Position numbers and translations under genes: made by a program. Below are positions 21,860 to 32,712 of a DNA stretch of 64,000 nt, in pieces. Source of the stretch: Labia minor. Taxonomy: Eukaryota > Arthropoda > Insecta > Dermaptera > Spongiphoridae. The first letter of the stretch is position 1, and the number at the start of each line of letters is the position of its first letter. A model generated the notes under the pieces. It saw nothing but the letters and a program-made list of their open reading frames with translations. It searched no databases and was not told the origin of the DNA. The stretch is taken from assembly GCA_963082975.1 (NCBI GenBank), contig OY720345.1, positions 56,712,528-56,776,527 of the forward strand, given 5' to 3'.

Positions 21860-24800
21860 ATTAATTAATAATATATAGTATATTATCATACTAAAACTGA
21901 TTGATGTGATTTTCAACAACGTGAGAACACTCTTGATACCCCTTTCCACAATCTCTTTTATTATTAAAATATTAATAAATATTTATTTAATTGTAGAAAT
22001 ATTTTAAATTTTAAAAATTTTTCTAATTGTAAATAAAAAAAAGACAAAATATTATATTTAAAAAAAATATTTTAAAATAATTATTTTCCTAAATATCTTT
22101 AAATAATTCTTATTATTTTTATTTTTTGATAATATTAAATTGACATATAAATAATATCTCCTCAAATTAATTAAAATAATATTGGAAGAAGGTATTTAGA
22201 TAGGATATTAATAGAAAAGGTATGGGATTAGGATATAATTGATTGTATTGATTGAGTTTTAAATTTATTCTAATCTTAAAAGAGTTAATAATTCTATTTT
22301 GAATTAGAGATGATTTATGTCTTTTTTATTATATTTTTTATAGAAAAATTGTTTTCAATTCGGAATAAATATTATGTTTGTTAAATTCAAAGTATGAATT
22401 CTGTAAAATTTTGGAATCATGCATTTTCAAAGATTTAATAAATAACAACATATACATATTTTGAATAAAAAATTTGATTTTTTTCACCAATAAGATTGGA
22501 AATTTATTTAAAATTGAGAATTTATTTTTTGAATCATGCATCTTGTTAATCTATCCAAATAACATTAAATTATGACAATTTATAGTAAGAATTATTGTTT
22601 TTAATTTAATATGAATTTTAATTTTAATTCCCAACATTTCTATTATCTAATTGCAAGTTGAATAAATATTATAGTTAAGAAATCTAATTTGAATTATATT
22701 CAAAAATACATACTTGTTCATTTAAAGAATTAAAAATTAAATAAAAAAAATTATTTGATAAAAATAAAATTTTTTTAGGAGTATGTCGAGTTTTATTATT
22801 TATTTTTAAATAAATTTTAAAAAAATCGTTAGAATTTTCAAAATTTTTTAATATCTGTAATTTCTTGAAATATGATATAATTTATATACACTAAAAAGAA
22901 AACTATGTAATAAGAGAAAGAATTTAAAAGTAATTAATACTAATATTATTTCTGAAATTAGAATAAGAATTTAAAATTAAAAAAATAATTTCAGGAATAA
23001 TAACAAGGAAGGATTTTAAGTTAGTGAAAATAAAAATAAAATAAGATAGTAAAAAAAAGAAAGAATAAGTTAATATTTAATAATAATTAATTATTTATTA
23101 ATAAGGTTAATATTAATTTTTATCATGCATTAATTTACAAGATTTACATATAATTTAAACTACCCAGTGAAAATCTAATTTATGGAAAAAATCTGAATTA
23201 AAATTCGTTAAGCGTTTTATTTAAAAGTTGTAATATAGAATATTAACAATTCAAGCTAAATATTTTATTTACACTTCATTATTCATATATGTAGGTATGT
23301 GTGTCTATGTATAGAATATATACATACACTCACATATTCATATAGATATTTATATATATATTTAAAAAATTTGGCACAAATATAATAAAATTATTGTATT
23401 ATTCTATTTTGTGTTACAGTCTACAATATTTAAAATGATTAAAATCAATTTATAATGAAAATTACAATTATTATTAATTTTATATAAATTGTTTTTAAAA
23501 ATAAAGCATTAAATTTTTGATCTCAGCCAGCTGGATCCTTAATTTTAAACTAAGAACAGAAAACATTTTTTTCACATATCTATTGATTTTAATCATTTTT
23601 CAAAATATTTTACAATAAATTTATAATATATATATATATTTGTAGATACATCAATATTTGTTTTTATTTAGAGATATTTATATAGTTTTTTCCTAATATT
23701 TTATTCTAATATAGACCATTGAAAAAACTCAATCCCATATATCGAGAAATTTAATAATCAAATGAACTTATTATATTAAAATAACAACAATGTTGTGAGA
23801 TCATTGATAAATGCAATAAAGTCAATCTTAATAAAGATTATAATGAAAAATTTAACATTATATCTAATAATTAATTAATTAATTTTTTTTCAACAAACTC
23901 GAAATGAGTTTTATGAAATAGATATTTAAAAATTTAGAACATAAATATTTCATATTCAACAACAAGATTAAGGACGGCAATATAGGCACGTGTAGATTTG
24001 AATAAATTAGCAAATAAAATAAAAAAATATATAAATATAAATATTAACTATTGTAAAAGTAGAATCAACATTAAAATTCAATTTTATAATTAAAAAGAAA
24101 AGAAATGACAAATTTAGTTGGAAATTGGAAGATTTAGCAATTAACAACATTAACGTTAAGAATTACAAGCATGAAACAAAAATGATATTTTTTTATTAAT
24201 AATCCAACTAATGGAATGAAGCAAGCAGACAAAATTGTTAGTCCCTCGAGTTGATTGCCTTTTCACCATCACAAGTACTACTTTGTAATGACTAGTATAT
24301 TAAAATTAGTTTACAATATTAGACCATTATTATTACACTGGAGAAGTTAAATTAGTGTTAGTTGATCCAATTGGGCCGGCTGTGGACAAGCAAAGGAATG
24401 TTAGTCCTAAATAACTCTCACACAAAATTCAAAACCTATTATTAAGACCTTTAATGTTAATTAATCAACAAAATAAATAGTAGAGATAATATATTAAATC
24501 GTGATAATTTTTTAGAATTAATCAATTAATCACAAAAATTCTTATTATATATTGTATTATTATAATTTTTTACAATACTTAAAAATGGAGAAAAATAGTT
24601 AATTATGAAAAATAAAATGAATTTATATATTTATTAAATAAAACAACTGTTTCTGTCGAAAATAGAATATTTATTTTTATATAATAAATAAATAAATAAA
24701 TAGAAGGGAATATATACTAGATATGCTGGACGATATGCAATCTAAGCAAACAAAACGAGTTCCTTTATTTATCTAAAAAATAAATATATGCAAATATCCT

Positions 24801-25190
24801 TGTAAAATATATAATATATCTATAATATAATATCTATATATAAGGCTTGAGTTATTTATATACCTATCTCTATATTGTTTTAATCAATTTCAAATTCAAA
24901 TTTTTTCTATTGTTGAATATAATAATTCATTTTTTATATTCTTTTAAATTAATATTTTAATATGAATATTTGATAAATTTATTTATAATTAAATTTTACT
25001 TAATTTAATAAATCCTTGTTTTGATTTTTCATCAATTAACAGATTAAAAAGAAGAATTTTAGGAATCTATAGTTTTTATTGCTATATAATCTAAACACTA
25101 AATTTGTAGTGTTTATAATTTCAAGCGTATAAAATCACTCTCGCTGTTAATTTGAGTTTAAGCGAATTATTGCCCTATATTCCTTAAATG
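21860..25190. other. Long AT-rich stretch without recognised genes
   Basis: About 3.3 kb of AT-rich sequence with TA/TG simple repeats near 23290-23360. No coding-like frame or transposon end was found. Confidence 0.5.
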
Positions 25191-25204
25191 AAGTGGCCAT
25201 GCGG

Positions 25205-25275
25205 TGGAATTAAGATAGGAGAGAGACAGAAAGAGAGAAAGAGAGAGAAGAGAGACTTGGTGAAAGAGACCAGAA
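25205..25275. repeat. Purine-rich (GA)n tract
   Basis: Degenerate gagaga/agaaag repeats, similar in composition to the tract after the vein stop codon. Confidence 0.6.
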
Positions 25276-25289
25276 AGCGTGAGAATGTT

Positions 25290-25950
25290 GTGCTAACACG
25301 TAAATTATTTACAGAATCTTATCAAAACAAGACAGGACAGACTTCATAAGAGTCAATGTAGTAAGAATAGAAAACAAGAGTTGGCTAATCTAAAACAAAA
25401 AACAAAAAAATGATTCGTTTCAAATTAAGATCTGATATAATAATAATAACAAATCCATAATTAAGAAAATAAATTAATTTAAAAAAAGAATATTAAAAAA
25501 AAATTGTTAAAAAAATTAAATTTATTCACATTAAATTTTTAAAAATAAATTTAACGTTTTAATATTAATTTAATATATATACATTATATATATAATTAGT
25601 CTCCATTTTTAAGATATGTATATAAATTAAATAAAATAATAATTAATATAATAATTTAAATATTTTAATTTATTATTTCAATTATATTATTTGAAATTTC
25701 AATTTTTGATTTTTATAATAACAAATAATAATAATTGCTGTCTAAGAATTTACCCTTCAATGAAATAAAATTGAATACATTTCCTTTTAATAAATTGTAT
25801 TTGATATGTGTATATTTTGTTCTATTTATTTAAAAGGATAATTTAGTTTTTTTTTTTTCCTTGATCGAACACATTTTGGTCGTTTTATACTAATAGGCCA
25901 GTGTTTAATGAGAAAAAGTAAAAGCTAGATCTCTTTAGGGTCAATGGTCG
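25290..25950. other. AT-rich spacer, nothing recognised
   Basis: No feature supportable by eye. Confidence 0.5.
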
Positions 25951-25954
25951 AGCA

Positions 25955-26225
25955 AACGAATGAAAATCAATTTTCTGTGTGGCGGTCTGATCTTTAGACA
26001 GTTGGCCCCTTTTTGCCCCGTGGTCCCCCTTGGGGCCCCCAGTCCCCTCTGGGCTGCTTCTCAGCCACCCGCACTCTCGCGATGTTTACACGTCCGAATT
26101 GATTTAGCCAGCTTGTCAGTCTAAACACAACGCAAGTCTCTGCCCTATCTCAAAGCACGACCGGCCATATGTGCCTCTTTCCAAAAGCACGATCCTATCA
26201 CCTGATCCAACTCAAGACATTCATT
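25955..26225. other. GC-rich island, non-coding by frame, function unknown
   Basis: This is among the most GC-rich unique segments of the window, with C runs near 26010-26050. All frames are broken on the strands I examined, and there are no inverted or direct terminal repeats. It lies downstream of the vein-like gene and could be a regulatory element, a UTR exon or an unknown repeat. Confidence 0.3.
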
Positions 26226-26229
26226 TAAA

Positions 26230-27305
26230 ACTATCCCAAATTAAATAAACCATTATTATTTTTAGAGTAAAAAATCAAACAGAAGAAATTCTGCTAATAA
26301 ATTTTTTAACGAAGGTGATTCATCCTCAACAGAGAAAAATATTATTTCACATATAATTATTTATAAAATACTTCTTTTTTTTATTTAGGTTTTGACTAAG
26401 TTCCAAATTCAGTTTAACAAAGTTTTTCTTTTTAAATGAAAATTATTAATTTATTTACTTCCCACGTATAATTTTAACAAATGGTAAAGATAAATATTTA
26501 TACTTGTATTTAACGTATGATATTATATATCTATATTAATATAGGCAGGAATTTTTTAAATAAAATATAATGAATTAAAATATAAATAAATAAATAATCT
26601 AAGGAATTCTATTAAGAGTTAAGATGGGTTCATTCTTAGACAAAGTTTAATATTTTAATTTATTCATAATTGATATTAAGGATATAATTTTTATTTATAA
26701 TAAATTTTATTAATAATTGTGTACTGACTGGTCTATTTGAAGGTTCACACTTAATAGAATATTTATATTCGACTTGTGGAAGCATGAAGAAAGAGTGAAA
26801 TTCTTATTACTAATAAAGAAAATCATATTTAAATAATTTATTTTATAAATAATACAGAAAGTATTAAATTTAATAATAATAATATGAATATATAAAATAG
26901 ATAAATGTATTTATACTAGTTTTTTCAATTTCAGTTAGAATTAATTTAATTAAATAAATAAAAAATTAAAACAAATAATATACATAATATTTTTTTATTA
27001 ATTACTTAAATTAGTAATGAATATCATTAATAAAAATTTATTAATAAATTACAACAAATAGTTGTCTTCACACGCATCGTATTAAAATATTCTAACAAAT
27101 ATGATTACCCAAAAAGTCCAGCATCAATAATTAAGTTTTTTTCAAAAATAAATTTGTAAAAACACTACATGAATTTTCATAAATGCATATTTTTTAAATT
27201 TCATTCTCTCTTTATTATAAAATATAAAAATATGTCGATAAATACATTTAATAATCTCTGTTTAAGTCTTGTAATTAATCCAAATTAATTAATTAAATAC
27301 TGTTT
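26230..27305. other. AT-rich spacer, nothing recognised
   Basis: No feature supportable by eye. Confidence 0.5.
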
Positions 27306-27317
27306 AAATAAAATCAC

Positions 27318-27805
27318 GGTAATTATTCAAGTAAACGCATTTTCGTTGATTTGGATAATACTTTACCAGTGGGTTCCTTTTGCACTTTTCTTACGAAATT
27401 TTTTTGGGTCTCTTCTAGTTTGAGAAATAAAAAATATTAAAATTTGCATATAAATCCATTGATATTCTATTTAGCTAACATGATTTATCCGTTTGACTAC
27501 CAGAGGGCGCACTAATTTACAGTTTTTATAAGTTCGGTTAGGATTTATGAAAATTAAAAAATTAATTAAATAATTTTTCTATATCCAAACCAAAATTATA
27601 AAATTCCGAAAATCAGTGAATAAGTGAATAATTAGTGAATTAATCTGTCAAACTTAAAAGAATCTTCATTTTAATAATTTTTATCTCGTAAACTAGAAGA
27701 GGCCCGAAAAAATTTCATAAGAAAAGTTTATTTGGAATTGCAAAAGGAACCCACTGGTAAAGTATTATCCAAATCCACGAAAATACGTTAACTTGAATAA
27801 TTGCC
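27318..27805. mobile_element. MITE with long inverted repeats and 8-bp duplication
   Basis: The ends ggtaattattcaag and cttgaataattgcc are inverted repeats with one mismatch. They are flanked by a perfect 8-bp duplication aaaatcac (27310-27317, 27806-27813). The arms extend over roughly 140 bp each, including a shared ataatactttaccagtgggt. The 8-bp duplication points to a hAT- or P-type transposase in trans, although the termini are not the usual hAT CAG. Confidence 0.85.
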
Positions 27806-27972
27806 AAAATCACAATAAAAAAAAAAAATTAAGATTCGTTTGAATCACTGATTCCATATTTATCATAGAATTGATGTTAGAGGAGAGATACACAAAATTC
27901 GAGCACACAACAAATTCAGGATTTGAGTTTGGGGTCTTCGGAAGGGAGTCATTCTAATATTTAGTAAAATTA

Positions 27973-28002
27973 AGTAACCATATATATATATATGGTTACC
28001 TA
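27973..28002. repeat. Perfect palindrome centred on a TA tract
   Basis: gtaaccatata...tatatggttac is a perfect inverted repeat of about 26 nt. It may extrude as a cruciform or simply be the product of local inversion. Confidence 0.7.
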
Positions 28003-28009
28003 ATATATA

Positions 28010-29105
28010 AATATACAATTTTTTAAAATTGGAGAGGCGATAAATAAATAGCGGTTATATAAATGAACATTTTCACAATTCAAAAAGGGTAAAAAGTAAC
28101 AGAAATTTTAAAATACAATGTGGTTATTAATTTTGAAGTGCATCAAATACTAAAGGGCTTGCACGGGTAAGGAAAAATTAAAAAAGAAAGTGACAAGTAT
28201 TAGCGTGAATAAGAAATGAGTGTGAAATTGAAAGATCAAATTATTACTAGTCTAGTGCACGTTTATTGTGCAATTTTAGGAATGGTGCATAACAATAAAC
28301 ATAATCATCAAGACAAATAAAAAGTTTGAAGAATGAAGTCTAAAAACAATAATTAAATCAAATACAATATTTTAGATCGATAATAATTACTTTTAAAAAC
28401 CAGGAATGGGCAATTAAATAAAATTTTTAAATAAAATCATTTAAAAAAATAATAAAAATAAGTACTATAATCTCAAAAAATTATAAATTTCCTTCGATTA
28501 AAAAGTAAAAAAAAAATATTTTATAAAACATTAATGGAACTTCGTAAAAAAATAAAAAAATATATTATTTTTTATATGAAATCCATGTTTATACATATAA
28601 ATATATACATAGAACCTAAACCACACAATGTATTATAGAATAAATCATTTTATAGATACATGACATTTTTAATAAAATTTAAGATGTGAATATTAAAAGG
28701 ACTATTAATTTTTTCAAAGGAGAATATATATTTATTTTTTTATACCAAAAATTCACATTGAAAAAAAATATAAATATAATATAAAGTTTAATAATAATTT
28801 ATCTTATTTAGAATAACTTTATTTTATAAAATTTTTGTATTCTAATTTAGTTCAAATTAAGGCGATTTTAAACAGTTTTTATTAGTATGAATTCATTTTT
28901 AATTGTATTATTCCTGTAATAAATTATTGTTGAGATTTGTTTCCCCATACCAAAAAAATTAATAATATATAATATAAAAATTTTGTAATAACTTATGAAA
29001 TCCTAATAATTTATTAAAATTTTTGTAGTTTTTTTAATTATTAAAGCGATTTTTATTTATTATTATTATTTGTAAATATTACTTATTAAGTTAAAATAAT
29101 AATAA
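28010..29105. other. AT-rich spacer, nothing recognised
   Basis: No feature supportable by eye. Confidence 0.5.
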
Positions 29106-29109
29106 TAAA

Positions 29110-29502
29110 ACAACGTTTCGATTGCGAACTAACAGTTCGCTTTAGTCCAGTGATTCCCAAAGTGGGCGCTACCGCCCTCTCGTGGGTGCTGCAGCTATCC
29201 AGGGGAGGGGAATTGGCCACAGGTGCATCTTTTCTATTGTGAGACCAATAAATAGATACATAAATTCAATGTTTCTAATTTACACCTTTATTTATAATAA
29301 AGGTACATTTATCTTTCTGTTTAATTATTATTAAAATTAAAAAAGTTAATTTCCAGGGGGCGCTGAGTAATTTTTTTCTGGAAAGGGGGCGCTTGACCAA
29401 ATAAGCTTGGGAACCACTCCTTTAGTCGTATGCACAGAGCATCCTTAACGTCGTATGGTCTGTGAGTCGGAGCAATTGCAGAATAAGCAATCGAAACGTT
29501 GT
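29110..29502. mobile_element. Inverted-repeat element 'acaacgtttcgattgc', split by a hAT MITE
   Basis: caacgtttcgattgc (29111-29125) and its exact reverse complement (29487-29501) bound about 120 bp of sequence once the inner insertion (29148-29419 plus one duplication) is removed. The interior holds a short palindrome (gcgaactaacagttcgc). The terminal aatcgaaacgttg resembles motifs I associate with Penelope-like element ends; this assignment is tentative. Confidence 0.5.
29148..29419. mobile_element. hAT MITE nested in the preceding element
   Basis: The left end cagtgattcccaaag and the right end, reversed, gagtggttcccaagc match at most positions. They are flanked by a perfect 8-bp duplication ctttagtc (29140-29147, 29420-29427). 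At 272 bp it has no coding capacity. Confidence 0.9.
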
Positions 29503-29699
29503 ACAATTATTATTTTAATTTAATAAATAATATTTACAAAGAATGTGATCCTTAAATAAAAATTCCTTTAATAATTATTAAAACCTATTAAAAATAAATT
29601 GACAATTTTCAAGAAAATTGGCTGATTTACAACGAGAAATTAAAAAAATTCAATATATAGATAATTAGAAAATATTTCTATAATTATATACGATTTTCA

Positions 29700-30849
29700 T
29701 TTATTAGATTATATTTTTTGCCCATTCCTGTATTTGAGAATAAATTGTGTTAATAACAAAACAAAAAACAAAAACAAAAAAAAAATATAAATAGTGAAGA
29801 TGAATAAATGATCGATAAAAATGTATTAAATATTGGAAAAGGTTGTGGTAAAGTTGAGGGTGAATGGTGGGAGTGGGGGTGCATGCCCAACAAGCGGGGT
29901 CGTACGTACCGAAACCGCTCTCGCCTTTGCTTTTCAATGCGCTCCCTCCGAACATTTTATCGCGAGTTTGTTGTGACGTCGCCCGATGGTTGAGACTCTC
30001 CCTCATGATGATCGTGAGATGATCATGGGATCAGTGGAATCAGGATTCTATTACTATTCCTAAGGAGTTGGGGATTTTGGAACTGGAAGGAATCTATCCA
30101 CAAGCGAACACGTGTTCGTCAGAATTCCCTATATTACTATACTATTAATCCTAAGAATAGAATAATAAAAATAATAATATAGGTAATTTTAATTATAATA
30201 CATATCTTGAATCGAGAATCACTTTTTATCTATTTTTATTTTTATTATTTTTTTTTCATGTTTAAAATTGTAACTGGCTATTTATTTGATTTATAATAAT
30301 AATAATAATAATAAAAATAATAATAATAAATCAAAGTAGAAAGAATAGTGAAATAAAATTAAATATAAAAAAAAAAAATTAAAAAAGTTTTGGTAAAATT
30401 TGACTAGACATTGGCAACGAGGCTCGCTTTAAAATATAATAGAGTTCATTTATCATTTCTGAACATAATTATATATCATAAAAGTTTATGTAAATAATTT
30501 GGTCTCAAAATTATATAAATATTAAATATATAATATATAAATATAACATCTAAAGCTTGATTAACGTCTAGTAGGAACTTGAAACGCGTGTATTAAGAGG
30601 CGAGGCGGTGCGAGGTAAAAAGTCAATCAGGTTAGGGGTGAAGGGAGGGGAGAGGATAGAAAAAGACGGGGTGGTAATTTTAGGGGAAAAGGAAAGAAAA
30701 AATATGGAGAGAGAAAAAGAGTGAGATAAAAGAAAGAGAGAATGTGTGTGTGAGAGAGAGAAAGAGGGTGAGTGAGGGGTGAGTGAGGGGTGAGAGAGGG
30801 GTGAGAGAGGGGTGAGAGGGGGAGGAAATTCGGGAAAAAAAGGATTGGA
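29700..30849 (-). other. vn: Probable 3'UTR of the vein-like gene
   Basis: The sequence following the TAG stop contains two unusual parts. One is a purine-rich plus-strand tract (30600-30830), which becomes CU-rich in the transcript. The other is a GC-richer unique segment (29830-30130) with no coding signature. A minus-strand AATAAA (reverse of 29700-29705) could end a UTR of about 1.15 kb. Many other TTTATT tracts exist, so the true end is uncertain. Confidence 0.45.
30766..30822. repeat. Minisatellite, about 11-bp unit (gagtgaggggt)
   Basis: Roughly five tandem copies of gagtgaggggt/gagagaggggt lie just after the vein stop codon, in the probable 3'UTR. Confidence 0.8.
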
Positions 30850-30970
30850 CTAGCAGGAGTATGTCGACGAGAAGCCTAGCTTACACAGGTACTCCATTGG
30901 ACTATACATACTCCCGCGGAAGTTTACTTCTTTATTCTCACACCGGTTGCCTTTGAACCCATCGGCGCAC
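30850..30970 (-). CDS. vn: Vein-like ligand, last coding exon: EGF C5-C6 and C-terminal tail
   Basis: Acceptor ttgttgcag precedes 30970. The first base completes the Gln codon split from the previous exon. The exon encodes C-ADGFKGNR-C, the last loop of the EGF domain with the conserved Gly pair, then a 29-residue tail (ENKEVNFRGSMYSPMEYLCK and LGFSSTYSC) ending at TAG (30850-30852). The tail has two further cysteines and no transmembrane segment, consistent with a secreted, not membrane-tethered, EGF-receptor ligand as known for Vein. These are window residues 165-204. Confidence 0.92.
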
Positions 30971-31514
30971 CTGCAACAATATATTACTAACATCTTAACA
31001 TCAAAAACATTCTAAAGAGAAGAGGTTAGAAAATGGAGGAGAGATTGAAAATTGACAAAAAGTTCAATGAATATTAAAAGAGGTTAGAAATGAAGGAGAA
31101 ATTTAAAAGTTCAATGAGTATAATATATATTAATAATAATTTGATATTCAAAAAAAAAATATAACTGAAAATTTAAAATTAAAATTCTTTTCAAATATTT
31201 AAATTGATTATTTACCATAGACACAAATAATTTTATTATAAAATATGCATTTTTCAAAAATAAATATATAAAATATATCGTATATGGATATTTAATTTAA
31301 ATCGATGTCATATTTCCATATCAGTACGTTAAAGCATAAATACATACAAACATTTCATTGAGAAATTTATAAATTCTCACTTAATAATATAATAATAACA
31401 ATTTATTTTAAAACAGCTGAAAATAAATATGAAATATAATACTATTCTCGGCATCTAATGATTATTTAAAAATTATATTAAATATATTGTTAAAAAATTG
31501 AATTAGTATATTAA

Positions 31515-32037
31515 AATTAGCTGGAATGTCTCCACTCGACTATCTCGCAATTTATTATATTATATATATTATATTTAAATTAAATTTAATTAATTATAAA
31601 TTATAAATTAAAATTAATAAATAATATTTATTAAACCAGCGCACGATTTGGCGTGTGGGATTTGCAGTGTTAAAAAATTAATTCTGGTACTTTCAGCGAT
31701 TCAATCAAGCTGAAATTCTATATATAGCAGTTTTATACAATTTTTAATCATGTGAAAAATTATCAAACATATATCTTTATTTTTACGATTACTTAAGAGG
31801 AAAAATAATCAAAACGTTGTACGTAATGACCCTCTACCGGTTGAGCTACATTTTGAATAAGGCCCATGTATATGTATATATGTACCAAATTTCATGATAT
31901 TAGCGTAATCTTGTCTACATACACACACACACACTGATATTTTTGAAAATGATTCAGGAACCTTCAAAACCTATAAAAACATCAAAATCTCAACATCGAA
32001 AATTTTCGTGACCGCATACTATCTCTGGTGAGATAGT
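31515..32037 (+). mobile_element. 'actatctcgc' repeat family, most complete copy
   Basis: One end carries ctccactcgactatctcgc and the other ctctggtgagatagt, so the termini are short imperfect inverted repeats. The interior has conserved blocks ttctggtactttcagcgatt, caaacatatatctttatttt, ccaaatttcatgatat and a CA microsatellite (31918-31934). Four copies occur in the window. There is no protein-coding content, and target duplication is not obvious. A MITE or a non-autonomous Helitron-like element is possible. Confidence 0.7.
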
Positions 32038-32299
32038 AAAAATTAAGAATTAAAAAGTTATTTCTTCTGATATACTATATAACATATTGAAACAACTCTC
32101 TCTAATTTATCTATTAAAATATATTCATTAGATCTTTTTGTTACTTAATACCATATGTACCTATAAATTTATAAATTATTATTCAAATAAACAATCTATA
32201 TATTTTGATATCCTATTATGATTACATTAATTATGCTAAATATAATTTAATTGAAATAAAAATGTAATGTTGAAACATCATATAAAAATAAAAAAAACC

Positions 32300-32405
32300 T
32301 CTGACTTTTGTACATCCTATGCAAGGCTTGCGTCTATCAAGTTGGTTGCTTTATAAGAGAAGTAGACTTATTGTATGATCAGGATCCTATCAAACTATAT
32401 CTTGA
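32300..32405 (-). mobile_element. SINE 3' fragment (third, diverged copy)
   Basis: The order of blocks (cttttgta, atgcaaggcttgcgtc, tatcaagttg, tatgatcagg, cctatcaa) parallels the minus-strand SINE at 56420-56697 and, reversed, the one at 51941-52153. Only the 3' part is present. Confidence 0.55.
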
Positions 32406-32675
32406 AAATATATAATTATTAATAATTTTAATATTATTTTTTTTTATAATTGATAAAATAAAAAAAAATATTATTATACTTTATTATTATTATTATACTT
32501 TTACGACACTGGATGGTATTAGTAGAGGAGTTTTACCATCAAATAAAACATCCCAAATTATAAAATAAAAACAATTAAAAGAATAATCAATCAAATCAAA
32601 AGTTTTACCCCATGTTGGTTTTAGATTTAAGGTTAATTATTAAAACCAATTATTTGACGAAATTTCAAAACTTTT

Positions 32676-32712
32676 TAAACAATACCTCCCTTACTATCGT
32701 CGGTCGGTAAAA
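32676..32712 (-). repeat. Terminal 37 bp of the 8369 repeat family
   Basis: Matches, in reverse, the left end of the repeat at 8365-8401 (ccgaccgacgatagtaaggg). Sequence on the inner side does not match, so the copy is either truncated or only the end is shared. Confidence 0.7.

Noticed and set aside
29704-30006. 100-codon minus-strand frame (MRESLNHRATSQQ...) as a gene
   Set aside because: It lies within the probable vein 3'UTR, ends in low-complexity aromatic residues from AT-rich DNA, and lacks motifs.
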